This document shows, piece by piece, positions 33,407-41,751 of a DNA stretch of 57,757 bases. The stretch's first letter is position 1; every line of letters begins with the position of its first letter. Both the position numbers and the translations under genes were made by a program. The notes beneath the pieces were generated by a model. The model had not been told where the DNA came from. It did not search any database and worked only from the letters and a program-made list of their open reading frames with translations. Source of the stretch: Ignavibacteria bacterium (GTDB lineage Bacteria; Bacteroidota; Ignavibacteria; Tepidaquicellales; OLB5); contig JAUQWS010000049.1 in NCBI GenBank assembly GCA_030835025.1, positions 1-57,757 of the forward strand, in the 5' to 3' direction.

Positions 33407-34063
33407 ATGAAATTCAAAGCAGTTCTGCTTGATCTTGTAGGTACAACGGTAAAAGAAAAGCCGAATACGATAATCGGCGCTTTTGAGCGTGCCTTTAAAG
33501 ACAACAATGTTGATGTTGATGATGCCTTCCTGAAGGCACACCGCGGGAGAGGGAAGAAAGAGATAGTTGAATCACTTGCAGAAACAAGGGGAATCCCTGA
33601 GAACGTTACATTGAAAATCTACGATGACTTCAGGCAGAACATTGAAAACGGGATTTCAGGTTTTTCGCCCGCTGCAGGGGCTTCTGAAGTTTTCTCATAC
33701 ATTAAGAACCTGCACATTAAGCTTGGACTTGGGACGGGCTTGCCAAGGGGTATATTTGACCTGATGCTTAAGAAGCTTGGGTGGGATAGCGCAGTATTTG
33801 ACTATGTTGGAATTGCCGAAGAGGTCGGAACCGGCAGGCCGGATCCCGGTATGATAATCCAAATGATGGAGAGGCTGAATATTAACAACCCTGATGAATT
33901 CCTGAAGGTTGGTGATACGGTTGCCGATATCAGAGAAGGGAAGAATGCAGGTGTGAAGACTGCCGTAATACTTGCCGGAACGCAGGATAACGGTTTGCTC
34001 AAAAAGGAAGAGCCGGATTACATTCTGGCTTCACTCGAAGATATAAAATCAATTCTGATATGA
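33407..34063 (+). CDS. Phosphonatase-like HAD hydrolase
   Basis: 218 residues. Motif I is LLDLVGTT, with the nucleophile Asp9 and a Leu-Val in place of the common x-D-G of HAD phosphatases. This is the pattern seen in phosphonoacetaldehyde hydrolase-like enzymes (DxxGTT). Cap residues HRGRGKKE follow. Motif II is GTGLPRG, and motif III/IV is KVGDTVADIREGKNAG. This fits the phosphonatase-like subgroup, which acts on phosphonates or small phosphate esters. The Lys of true phosphonatases that forms a Schiff base is not evident, so a phosphatase is more likely. Overlaps the next gene by 4 nt. Confidence 0.82.
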   Translation: MKFKAVLLDLVGTTVKEKPNTIIGAFERAFKDNNVDVDDAFLKAHRGRGKKEIVESLAETRGIPENVTLKIYDDFRQNIENGISGFSPAAGASEVFSYIKNLHIKLGLGTGLPRGIFDLMLKKLGWDSAVFDYVGIAEEVGTGRPDPGMIIQMMERLNINNPDEFLKVGDTVADIREGKNAGVKTAVILAGTQDNGLLKKEEPDYILASLEDIKSILI

Positions 34064-34674
34064 AAAAACTCAGAGAAAAAGTAACAGCGCAATTGTTCGT
34101 TGTATACCTGCGGTATCTTATCGGAGGTTCGTTTGTATTTGCAAGTATCGTAAAGATAAGAGGAGGGCGCTTTACTACTCTTAGCGGAGCAAATGAACCT
34201 ATTGACAGCGCATGGCATATGTTTGAAACTCTTTACGCATCGGGTCTATGGTGGAAGTTCCTCGGACTGGGCCAGCTGGTTGCGGGATTACTGTTAATGA
34301 CTCAGCGATTCTCTAAGCTCGGCGCGCTTTTGTTCTTCCCAATAGTGGCCAACGTATTTGTAATTACCGTATCATACGATTTCAGGGGCACTCCGTTTAT
34401 AACCGGTTTACTTTTGCTTGCAAATATTTTTCTCATCCTGTGGGATTGGGATGAGCTGAAAGTGCTTGTCAATAAGGTCCCCGCAATACCCGGAAAGATC
34501 CGGCTTGAAAATGACAGGGTTTGGGAGATTGCCGGAGTTGTGATGTTTCTCTTCACCGCCATATACAGGTATACAGTCACCGGTTATAATATCTTCTTCT
34601 GGGGTGCGGGCTGCCTTTTCATTGGCGCGGCTGCGCTGATATTTGGGCTGCGCAGAAAGAAGAATTATCTATAA
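34060..34674 (+). CDS. DoxX-like membrane protein
   Basis: 204 residues with about five to six membrane helices. YLRYLIGGSFVFASIVKIRGGRF near the start, LYASGLWWKFLGLGQLVAGLLL, then FPIVANVFVITVSYDF and GTPFITGLLLLANIFLILWDW follow the DoxX order of four helices, plus two extra at the C-terminus. DoxX proteins are inner-membrane proteins linked to redox stress or quinone chemistry in some species. ATG overlaps the stop of the HAD hydrolase (ATGA), indicating coupling. Last gene of the MarR operon. Confidence 0.75.
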   Translation: MKKLREKVTAQLFVVYLRYLIGGSFVFASIVKIRGGRFTTLSGANEPIDSAWHMFETLYASGLWWKFLGLGQLVAGLLLMTQRFSKLGALLFFPIVANVFVITVSYDFRGTPFITGLLLLANIFLILWDWDELKVLVNKVPAIPGKIRLENDRVWEIAGVVMFLFTAIYRYTVTGYNIFFWGAGCLFIGAAALIFGLRRKKNYL

Positions 34675-34727
34675 CCCCCCGATTCAACTCTGCATCAACC
34701 TTTCTATATGCAAAAATTGAGTTTACT

Positions 34728-34762
34728 TTTAAATTGTAATGAATAATTGCTATTTTGCATAT
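34728..34762 (+). promoter_or_regulatory. Bacteroidota-type promoter, shared -7 block
   Basis: TTTA (34,728-34,731), 19 bases, TATTTTG (34,751-34,757). The 14-mer GCTATTTTGCATAT (34,749-34,762) occurs again, reversed, at 51,306-51,319 in another promoter. It drives the acetyltransferase gene at 34,801. Confidence 0.5.
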
Positions 34763-34800
34763 CATTATACAGTTTTTACGAATTTTACTTATCTATTTTA

Positions 34801-35406
34801 ATGAGAGACCAGTGGGCAAAAGACCTTTTTGTAAGGGGTGAGAAAATAACCGATCACGATACCGTTTACGGGATAAATAAGCTTGCATTTGGCAGCGAAA
34901 CTGAACCGAAGTTAATAGCAGCTCTCAGGAAAAGCAAGTCTTTCGTCAGGGGTCTTTCGCTTGTTGCTGTAAAAGAAGAGAAGGCCCTGGGGCATGCTCT
35001 CCTTACCCGTGCATTCATTGTTAACCGCGGCAGAAGATTTAAGTGTCTGGTCCTGGGTCCAATGGCTGTTCTCCCCGAATACCAGAAACAGGGAATCGGC
35101 AAGAAGCTGATGGAAGAAGGGTTCGAACGTGCAAAAGAGCTTGGCTTTACCGCAATTGCCGTTCTGGGGCATGAAACGTATTATCCGAAATTCGGATTCA
35201 TTCCGGCATCACAAAAAAATATTAAGACATCGTTCAAAGTACCGGATGAGAATTTTATGATAGTTGAGCTTGTGCCGAATGCACTCAAAGGAATAAGCGG
35301 TATGGTTGAGTATCCCAGGGAATTCCTGAGGATATCCACCGCTGAACCGAAGCCCCCCGCTGTTGCCGAACAGACCGAAGTGAAAGAACAAAGTCCGGAA
35401 CAATAG
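34801..35406 (+). CDS. GNAT-family acetyltransferase, YhbS-like
   Basis: 201 residues from the ATG at 34,801. A TTG at 34,747 would add 18 residues and fall inside the promoter, so I reject it. LVLGPMAVLPEYQKQGIGKKL holds motif A (QKQGIG). Then come FTAIAVLGHETYYPKFGFIPAS, a motif typical of YhbS proteins (GHxxYYxxFGF), and FMIVELVPNAL. The C-terminal tail is proline- and glutamate-rich (KPPAVAEQTEVKEQSPEQ). Substrate unknown. Followed by the deacetylase gene after 28 bp. Confidence 0.88.
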   Translation: MRDQWAKDLFVRGEKITDHDTVYGINKLAFGSETEPKLIAALRKSKSFVRGLSLVAVKEEKALGHALLTRAFIVNRGRRFKCLVLGPMAVLPEYQKQGIGKKLMEEGFERAKELGFTAIAVLGHETYYPKFGFIPASQKNIKTSFKVPDENFMIVELVPNALKGISGMVEYPREFLRISTAEPKPPAVAEQTEVKEQSPEQ

Positions 35407-35434
35407 AGCATCAAATCCCAAATCTAACTCCGAT

Positions 35435-37933
35435 ATGAAAAAGTATTTTTGCACATTCTTTCTTGCTGCAGCGCTATATTTATGTACTTGCATTGATTCT
35501 GCTTCTGCAAACAACTCCTCCGCCTACGGGAATTCATCTGAGATACTGCAGGATCTTAACAGACTGAACGTACTCGGTTCTGTCCTTTATATTGCAGCGC
35601 ATCCTGATGACGAGAACACACGCCTGATATCTTATCTGGTAGGTGAGCGCAAAGTCAGAACGGCATATCTATCCTTAACCCGCGGAGACGGAGGTCAGAA
35701 TCTCATCGGCAAAGAGCAGGGCGAAATGCTTGGGCTGATAAGAACTCATGAGCTGCTTGAGGCAAGAAAAATTGACGGCGCAGAACAGTTCTTTACCCGC
35801 GCAAATGATTTCGGGTACTCAAAGAGTCCCGATGAGACTTTCGGATTCTGGAACAAAGACAGCATTCTTTCGGATGTTGTATGGATCATCAGAAAATTCA
35901 AGCCCGATGTAATCATAATGCGATTCCCCACAACAGGCGAAGGCGGGCACGGACATCACACTGCCTCGGCAATTCTCGCCGTTGAGGCTTTTGACGCGGC
36001 GGCCGATCCGAACATGTTTCCCGAACAATTAATGTACGTATCAACATGGAAGGCAAAAAGACTCTTCTGGAATACTTTCAACTTCGGAACAAATAACACA
36101 ACATCACCCGACCAGCTGCAGATAGATTGCGGTGTATTCAATCCACTGCTCGGCAGGTCATACGGCGAGATATCTGCTATGAGCCGCTCAATGCACAAAA
36201 GCCAGGGCTTCGGCTCTGCCTTATACCGCGGCAGTCAATTGGAATACTTTAAACTTATAAAAGGCGAGCCTTATACAAATGATCTATTTGACGGAATTGA
36301 TATAAGCTGGAGCAGAGTCAGCGGTTCGGAAGATGTAAAGGCTTCAGTTGATAAAATAATAAGCAGCTTTGATGTGTATTCGCCCGGCAGTTCGGTACCG
36401 CTGCTGTTGCAGCTTGATAAAAAATTGCTCTCATTAGATATTGACGACCCGGCATCATATTGGAGGCAAAAGAAGATCAATGAAGTGAAAGATCTTATTC
36501 TTGAGTGTGCGGGTATCTGGCTTGAAGCAGATGTTTCGGATTACTCAGCCGTTCCCGGCGGTAGTATAGGGTTGACGCTGGAGGTAATCTGCCGTAACCT
36601 GGAAGGTGTGAGGCTGAAAAGGATCGCGTTCAGCGGAAGTGCTGATACTACAGCTGACCTGCTGCTCGAGAAAAATACTTCATATAAACTATCACATGCT
36701 GAAAAGATCGACAAAATCGCAGAGTATACAAATCCGTACTGGCTTAACAGCAAACACTCTCCCGGTTTATATACAGCAGATGACAGGATGATGATCGGTT
36801 CCCCTGAAAGCAATCCCGGTTCAATTGTAGGGTTCTCGCTGGAGATCGAAGGCAGCATAATTTCAGTAATAAAACCGGTTGTTTACAAATCAACAGACCC
36901 CGTCAAAGGCGAGATCTACAGACCGCTGGAAATCCTTCCAAGGGTCACAATTAATCCCGAGGAAAAGGTTTATATTTTCACACCCGGCAGTCCAAAAAAA
37001 GTCCGCTTCCGCGTGAAAGCCAATGCTCCCGGCATAAGCGGAACAGTCGAATCGAAGATAACTCCGGGCTGGAAAATAAACATCAAAAATCCATCCTTTT
37101 CGATCAACGAAAAATCCGGAGAGTATATTGTTGATGCTGAGATAACTCCCCCGGAAAATGCGGTTTCTGGAATGCTGGAGCTTTCAGTATTAGCTGCCGG
37201 AGAAAGATTCACAAAAAGCATCCGCAGGATTGAATACGATCATATTCCTCACCGCTTTGTGCTATCGGATGCAGAAGTGAAGCTGGTCAATGTTGATCTT
37301 AATACCGGTGGGGTGAAACGCATTGGTTATATTCCCGGTGCAGGTGATGATGTTGCGGCAAGTCTCGTCCAAGCAGGGTATAATGTTACTTTTTTGAGTG
37401 ACGAATATTTAACCTCAGGCGACTTAACAAAATTTGATGCAGTTGTAAGCGGAGTCCGTGCCTACAATACCAATGAAAGGCTGCAGGTTCATTATACCAG
37501 ACTGATGGATTATGTCAACAAGGGCGGAAATCTGATTGTTCAATATAATACAAATAACCGCATCGGGCCAATAGTGGCAAAAATGGGTCCTTACAATTTT
37601 AACATATCGCGCGAAAGGGTCACAAACGAGAATGCAGAAGTCAGATTCCTGAAACCGGAACACAGGGTGTTAAATGAACCTAACAAAATTACTGCTGCGG
37701 ATTTTGAAGGATGGGTACAGGAACGCGGGATATATTTCGCAAGTGAGCTTGATCCTAAGTTTGAGGCGGTGCTTTCAATGAGCGACCCGGGGGAAGAGAC
37801 TAAAGACGGAAGCCTTGTAATTGCCAAATACGGCAAGGGACATTTTGTTTATACCGGACTCGTTTTCTTTCGCGAGCTGCCTGCGGGAGTGCCCGGAGCG
37901 TACAGGTTGTTTGCAAATCTGCTCGCGCTGTAA
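35435..37933 (+). CDS. Secreted PIG-L family deacetylase with C-terminal domains
   Basis: 832 residues. Signal peptide (about 1-25, ending DSASA). The LmbE/PIG-L N-acetylglucosaminyl deacetylase domain is at about 45-300: zinc motif AAHPDDEN (H56, D59) and the third histidine region GEGGHGHHTA (172-175). Family members cleave N-acetyl from GlcNAc in glycolipids or antibiotics. From about 360 to 600 there are Ig-like beta domains. The last ~230 residues (GYIPGAGDDVAASLVQAGYN, DAVVSGVRAYNTNERL, KGHFVYTGLVFFRELPAG) look like a glutamine-amidotransferase/ThuA-like fold. The multi-domain secreted form suggests polysaccharide or glycan processing. ATG start. A strong terminator follows. Confidence 0.85.
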   Translation: MKKYFCTFFLAAALYLCTCIDSASANNSSAYGNSSEILQDLNRLNVLGSVLYIAAHPDDENTRLISYLVGERKVRTAYLSLTRGDGGQNLIGKEQGEMLGLIRTHELLEARKIDGAEQFFTRANDFGYSKSPDETFGFWNKDSILSDVVWIIRKFKPDVIIMRFPTTGEGGHGHHTASAILAVEAFDAAADPNMFPEQLMYVSTWKAKRLFWNTFNFGTNNTTSPDQLQIDCGVFNPLLGRSYGEISAMSRSMHKSQGFGSALYRGSQLEYFKLIKGEPYTNDLFDGIDISWSRVSGSEDVKASVDKIISSFDVYSPGSSVPLLLQLDKKLLSLDIDDPASYWRQKKINEVKDLILECAGIWLEADVSDYSAVPGGSIGLTLEVICRNLEGVRLKRIAFSGSADTTADLLLEKNTSYKLSHAEKIDKIAEYTNPYWLNSKHSPGLYTADDRMMIGSPESNPGSIVGFSLEIEGSIISVIKPVVYKSTDPVKGEIYRPLEILPRVTINPEEKVYIFTPGSPKKVRFRVKANAPGISGTVESKITPGWKINIKNPSFSINEKSGEYIVDAEITPPENAVSGMLELSVLAAGERFTKSIRRIEYDHIPHRFVLSDAEVKLVNVDLNTGGVKRIGYIPGAGDDVAASLVQAGYNVTFLSDEYLTSGDLTKFDAVVSGVRAYNTNERLQVHYTRLMDYVNKGGNLIVQYNTNNRIGPIVAKMGPYNFNISRERVTNENAEVRFLKPEHRVLNEPNKITAADFEGWVQERGIYFASELDPKFEAVLSMSDPGEETKDGSLVIAKYGKGHFVYTGLVFFRELPAGVPGAYRLFANLLAL

Positions 37934-38044
37934 TGAATTGTTAAAATTCTGTTGATTCGGTTTATTTCGTTTCCTAATTAATCACTTTAATTATTAATTT
38001 ACCTCTTGTTACCTGCTTACGCAGGTATGACAGAGGCGAAAGAG

Positions 38045-38068
38045 AAAAAGGGGGCAAGCCCCCTTTTT
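38045..38068. terminator. Bidirectional rho-independent terminator
   Basis: Perfect 11-bp stem AAAAAGGGGGC / GCCCCCTTTTT with a 2-nt loop (hairpin likely opens slightly at the tip), with a T run on both strands. It sits between the convergent deacetylase and DUF2911 genes and should stop both. Confidence 0.9.
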
Positions 38069-38096
38069 CCCTCAATATACTGTGTTTTGAAAATCC

Positions 38097-38942
38097 TTAC
38101 TTTGTATTCTTTATATCGCTTAGCATTTTCTCGCCGTTTTTAATATACTCTTCGCTGTTGCCTTCTTTTGCAAGTGCCACTACCTGTTCTGCGCTGGCAG
38201 ATGCTCCTGTGTAATCCCCCATCTTATACTGTATCCTTGATTTAAGCATTACCATCCAATAGGCTTTCTGGTTGGATTCAATGGCTTTGTTCACCCATTC
38301 AAGGGCCTTGTTCAGGTCCTTGCCGTTATCATAATAATAACTTGCTGCCTGGAAATATGCAGGCTCCTCTGAAGCCATGTTCTCATCAATGCTCTTCATT
38401 ACTTTGGAGTCCACTTCGGCGGTAACGCTGAATGACACGCTAGTGTTTTCCCACGACAATGAAACATTGGCTGAAGTTATGCTGATATCGTTAATGCTTA
38501 TTGTGAATGTTTCAACTTTTTGAAGCGTAGATTTTACGGGCAGTTTAATACGTAGAAATTCCTCTTCGGGCTTATATTCATTTACGTTTCCGGCAAGCTT
38601 AAGGTCCTTATACAGCATAACTTCCCAGCTCTCGCTGTTCGGAATCGTATAAACCGCATAGGTTCCGGCGGGAACATTATTTCCCTCTATTTTGACGTCG
38701 TCTGTAAAAGTGATCTGGGTAGATTGATTAGCTCCGGTGCGCCATATCTTGCCGTAAGGTACAAGATCGCCGAATATAACCCTGTTACGGGTTGACGGTC
38801 TTGAATATTCAATCGTAATTTCAGAGATGCCGAAACTCTGTTTAACTGTTTGCTTCGGACTTAAGACGGGAACCTTAAGATCCTGCGCAAATGATGAGAT
38901 GCCGAGTGCTGCAAGTAAAAAAATGGTGATGAAGGCCTTCAT
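38097..38942 (-). CDS. DUF2911 secreted protein with C-terminal helical repeats
   Basis: 281 residues; signal peptide (1-19, ending SSFAQ). The DUF2911 domain contains SRPSTRNRVIFGDLVPYG, KIWRTGANQSTQITFTDDV and VPAGTYAVYTIPNSESWEVMLYKD, the family hallmarks. From about 190 there are helix pairs resembling TPRs (YYDNGKDLNKALEWVNKAIE, RIQYKMGDYTGASASAEQVV). The family is common in Bacteroidota and its function unknown; it is periplasmic or surface-located by its signal. ATG start. Single gene with a terminator behind it. Confidence 0.9.
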   Translation of the reverse strand: MKAFITIFLLAALGISSFAQDLKVPVLSPKQTVKQSFGISEITIEYSRPSTRNRVIFGDLVPYGKIWRTGANQSTQITFTDDVKIEGNNVPAGTYAVYTIPNSESWEVMLYKDLKLAGNVNEYKPEEEFLRIKLPVKSTLQKVETFTISINDISITSANVSLSWENTSVSFSVTAEVDSKVMKSIDENMASEEPAYFQAASYYYDNGKDLNKALEWVNKAIESNQKAYWMVMLKSRIQYKMGDYTGASASAEQVVALAKEGNSEEYIKNGEKMLSDIKNTK

Positions 38943-39246
38943 AAATTGATAGTTTATAGTTTATAATTGAAAGTTAATTGCTTTATCGGTCAAATGATTA
39001 ATCGGTTAAATAGTAAATTAACTCCATTAAGGGTCGTCTCAGGGGAACATCCTCTAGGAGCCCGGAAAACCGGCTTTTAAATACTTCATAAAATATTCGG
39101 TGATATAAACTAAGATAACAATAATACGTCATTTAAGTTTCATTGGAAACGGAATATTCCGTGATACCGAATTTGATTTATATTGCGGAGTATTATGGTT
39201 AATTTGCGCTATGTGATTTTATAATTCTCATTTGCGGGAGGTGTGT
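38943..39246. other. 304-bp gap, no gene seen
   Basis: Divergent intergenic region between the DUF2911 and CorA-like genes; AT-rich with no clear gene, RNA or repeat. A GGGAGG ribosome-binding site (39,236-39,241) lies at its right edge for the next gene. Confidence 0.6.
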
Positions 39247-40224
39247 ATGCTGCAAAGATTTGAACTTATAAACGGCGCCCTTAAGCAGGCTGAAAGCGAT
39301 AAATCCACGGTTTGGGTATATATAAATCCCGATAATGATGAAAATGAGCTGATATCCGTAACTCATGATATTGATAAGCACACGGTTGAGTCTGCACTTG
39401 ACCCGGACGAAATTTCGAGGCTTGAGTTTTTTGAAAACGAAATACACATCATATGGAAACGCCCGAAGAATTATCTCAGCTCCGATAATCTTCTCTTCGG
39501 AGTATCCTCTATTGGGTTATTCTTGCTTAAAGATAAGCTTGTAGTTGTGCTCCCCGAGGATATTGCGCTCTTTGATTCAAAGCAGCACTGCGGCACGCTT
39601 ATGGACATTATAATAAACTTCCTGTATAATTCTATCAGGCATTACCTTGATCATATTAAGGCGATGAAGATCATTTCCCGCGAAATTCAGGTTAAGCTCA
39701 ACACTTCAATGGAAAACGAATATTTGATACAAATGTTCAACCTGAGCGAGAGCCTTATATACTACATGAATGCGATAACTTCGAACTTAACGGTCCTTAT
39801 TAAGCTGCGGAATCATTTTGAAAAAGCGGGAAACGATCCTGACCGTTTGGAAAAAATGGAAGATATCATAATTGAAAACAACCAGTGCCAGAAGCAGGCT
39901 GAGATTTATTCTTCAGTCCTATCCGGACTAATGGATGCACGCGGGAATATCATAAATAACAATATGAATGTGCTTATCAAGAACCTTACAATGATAAACA
40001 TAATTTTCCTTCCGCTGAACCTTTTGGCAAGTATTGGCGGAATGAGCGAATACAGTATGATGACCGAAGGTGTTGACTGGCGGTTATCATACGGAATTTT
40101 TATGCTTGCAATGGCAGTACTTGGATTTATTACTCTCTGGCTGATCTACCGGATAAACAAAATGAGCCGCGCTCCAAAGCGTATCAAACAATCGTTAATT
40201 GCCAAGATAATGCGCAAAAAGTAG
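39247..40224 (+). CDS. CorA-like divalent-cation transporter with altered GMN motif
   Basis: 325 residues from the ATG at 39,247, which has GGGAGG 5 nt upstream; a TTG at 39,232 would lie inside that ribosome-binding site and is rejected. CorA/Mrs2-type layout: a cytoplasmic alpha/beta domain, a long helix (about 120-235), and two C-terminal membrane helices (IKNLTMINIIFLPLNLLASI and YGIFMLAMAVLGFITLWLIY). The periplasmic loop signature is GMSEYSMM (about 265-272) where CorA has GMN followed by an acidic region. The Asn-to-Ser change is unusual in this motif. It ends 2 nt from the convergent rsmG gene. Probable role: Mg2+ or other divalent uptake. Confidence 0.82.
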   Translation: MLQRFELINGALKQAESDKSTVWVYINPDNDENELISVTHDIDKHTVESALDPDEISRLEFFENEIHIIWKRPKNYLSSDNLLFGVSSIGLFLLKDKLVVVLPEDIALFDSKQHCGTLMDIIINFLYNSIRHYLDHIKAMKIISREIQVKLNTSMENEYLIQMFNLSESLIYYMNAITSNLTVLIKLRNHFEKAGNDPDRLEKMEDIIIENNQCQKQAEIYSSVLSGLMDARGNIINNNMNVLIKNLTMINIIFLPLNLLASIGGMSEYSMMTEGVDWRLSYGIFMLAMAVLGFITLWLIYRINKMSRAPKRIKQSLIAKIMRKK

Positions 40225-40226
40225 CC

Positions 40227-40856
40227 TCAGACAAATTCTGCAACAACAATTTTTCTTTCGCCTTTTATGCTTGTCGTAACATTCTTAATGTAAGAAAGCT
40301 TGCGGGTTTTATGGATTTCTCCTGCTATATCTCCCCCTTTGACAGAAATCAGTTTGCCGCCGGGTTTGATAAGGCTTTTTGACCATTTGCAGAGGTCCTG
40401 CAGTACCGCTACTGAGCGGGAGACGACGAAGTGGAAATGGTTAGCATATGAATTGACCTCCCCTAAATCCCCTCCTTCGTAAGGAGGGGACTTTCTTGTT
40501 GCAAGTTCTTCGGCTCTTGCGCATATCGCGGTCACGTTTTTAAGCTGTAATTGTTTAATAACATCGTTTACAACGTTTATCTTCTTTTGTATGGAGTCAA
40601 CGAGCACAAGGTTGACCTCCGGGTGGTGGATTGCAATTACGATTCCGGGGAATCCACCGCCGGTTCCAAGATCAAGAATATTCATTCCGGCTGTAAACTC
40701 GATTGCGTCAAAGAAAAGTCTGCTGTCTTCGATGAGGTCGAGTACATTCGGTTTTTTGCGTGATACCAGGTTTATTTTCTGGTTCCACTCCATAAGCAGG
40801 TCGTTGAATTCCTGCTCTTTGACCATTACTTGCCAGTTTTCATCATTACCTGACAT
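40227..40856 (-). CDS. rsmG: 16S rRNA (guanine527-N7)-methyltransferase RsmG, with in-frame palindromic insert
   Basis: 209 residues. Methylates G527 of 16S rRNA with SAM. The SAM-binding LDLGTGGGFPGI (61-72), LVDSIQKKINVV and the catalytic region VVSRSVA are clear. Between RAEEL and FHFVVSRSVA, where homologs have only a short loop, sits ATRKSPPYEGGDLGEVNSYANH. Its core SPPYEGGDLGEV is encoded by the palindrome at 40,469-40,489, a repeat element spliced into the gene without breaking the frame. ATG start. Near-origin gene, often next to mnmG. The gene should still be functional because the insert lies in a loop. Confidence 0.92.
   Translation of the reverse strand: MSGNDENWQVMVKEQEFNDLLMEWNQKINLVSRKKPNVLDLIEDSRLFFDAIEFTAGMNILDLGTGGGFPGIVIAIHHPEVNLVLVDSIQKKINVVNDVIKQLQLKNVTAICARAEELATRKSPPYEGGDLGEVNSYANHFHFVVSRSVAVLQDLCKWSKSLIKPGGKLISVKGGDIAGEIHKTRKLSYIKNVTTSIKGERKIVVAEFV
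40469..40489. repeat. Palindrome CCCCTCCTT-CGT-AAGGAGGGG inside rsmG
   Basis: Perfect 9-bp stem with a 3-nt loop. The surrounding insert covers about 40,452-40,496 and reads SPPYEGGDLGEV on the coding strand. Same core as the intergenic copies. Confidence 0.85.
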
Positions 40857-41197
40857 TGAGTTTAGCCTTTAAATGATTGATTTATCAATATATTAAGCCA
40901 CTGATTTTGAGTTGATTAACTCAATAACCGCAGAATTAAGGTTCAGCGGTGCTGGTGAATTCTGCTCCCGGTTGAAAACGGGACTTAATTCAAAAGTAAA
41001 AATGGTTAAACGGGTTGAATAATGCAGTATAAAAGTGTGTGGAAAGATTTATAAATTTTTACTGCTGTTAATAACTCTTATCTTTGTATTCAGTTCCACT
41101 GCTCAGCAGCATCTTTCAATCCATCCATCAGCAGCATTAGCGTTTGCAGCCCCGTACATTATAAACCAAATCATTCATAAGATAGCTATACCACAAA
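40857..41197. other. 341-bp gap with at most a doubtful small reading frame
   Basis: Lies between divergent rsmG and flavodoxin genes. A GTG-started frame from 41,035 runs to 41,277. It begins with a signal-like hydrophobic stretch (KFLLLLITLIFVFSS) but overlaps the flavodoxin by 80 bp in another frame. I do not accept it as a gene. No repeat or RNA recognised. Confidence 0.5.
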
Positions 41198-41677
41198 ATG
41201 AAAACAGCCATAATATACAAATCCCGCCACGGCACTACTTGCAAGGTTTCCGAAATGATAGCCCAAAAGCTCGATAACGGGAATGTCGCCGTGATCGATC
41301 TCACAAGTGATCCCGAACCGGTTATTTCTGTTTATGATAAGATAATCATCGGGGGTTCAATTCACGTTGGCAAAATACAGAAAGAAGTTCAGAAATTTTG
41401 CCAGAAGAATCTAAGAGCGTTGCTTAAGAAAGAGATCGGCCTTTTTATCTGCTGCATGGATCCGGACGAAAACGTAAGAAAGCTTGAGTTCGAAAACGCG
41501 TATCCCAAGATACTGCGCGAGCACAGCAAAGCAAACGGAATAATGGGCGGTGAATTCCTTTTTGATAAACTGAACTTTATCGAGAAGATCGCAGTAAAGA
41601 AAGTTGCCCACGAAAATAAGACCATTTCTAAACTGGATAATAAGGCAATAGAGGAATTTATAGAAGCGGTGGCGTAA
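41198..41677 (+). CDS. Flavodoxin-domain protein (HemG-like)
   Basis: 159 residues. FMN phosphate loop IIYKSRHGTTCKVSE at the start, then YDKIIIGGSIHVGKIQKEVQKFC and LFICCMDPDENVRK. These are typical of the flavodoxin-like menaquinone-dependent protoporphyrinogen IX dehydrogenase HemG and related flavodoxins. The C-terminus is shorter than in HemG of E. coli and lacks a clear membrane anchor, so I call it a flavodoxin-domain protein and not hemG itself. Its role may be electron transfer; haem synthesis is possible. ATG start. Confidence 0.8.
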   Translation: MKTAIIYKSRHGTTCKVSEMIAQKLDNGNVAVIDLTSDPEPVISVYDKIIIGGSIHVGKIQKEVQKFCQKNLRALLKKEIGLFICCMDPDENVRKLEFENAYPKILREHSKANGIMGGEFLFDKLNFIEKIAVKKVAHENKTISKLDNKAIEEFIEAVA

Positions 41678-41751
41678 GTTTTCGCTTGCGTTGTCTTTCC
41701 TGCTCATTCTGATTCAATAGCAGCGTTTTGAGGCTGGTAAAACGGGCAAGA

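Noticed and set aside
41035-41277. 80-residue frame with a signal-like N-terminus
   Set aside because: GTG start without a ribosome-binding site and an 80-bp overlap with the flavodoxin gene; only the hydrophobic stretch speaks for it.
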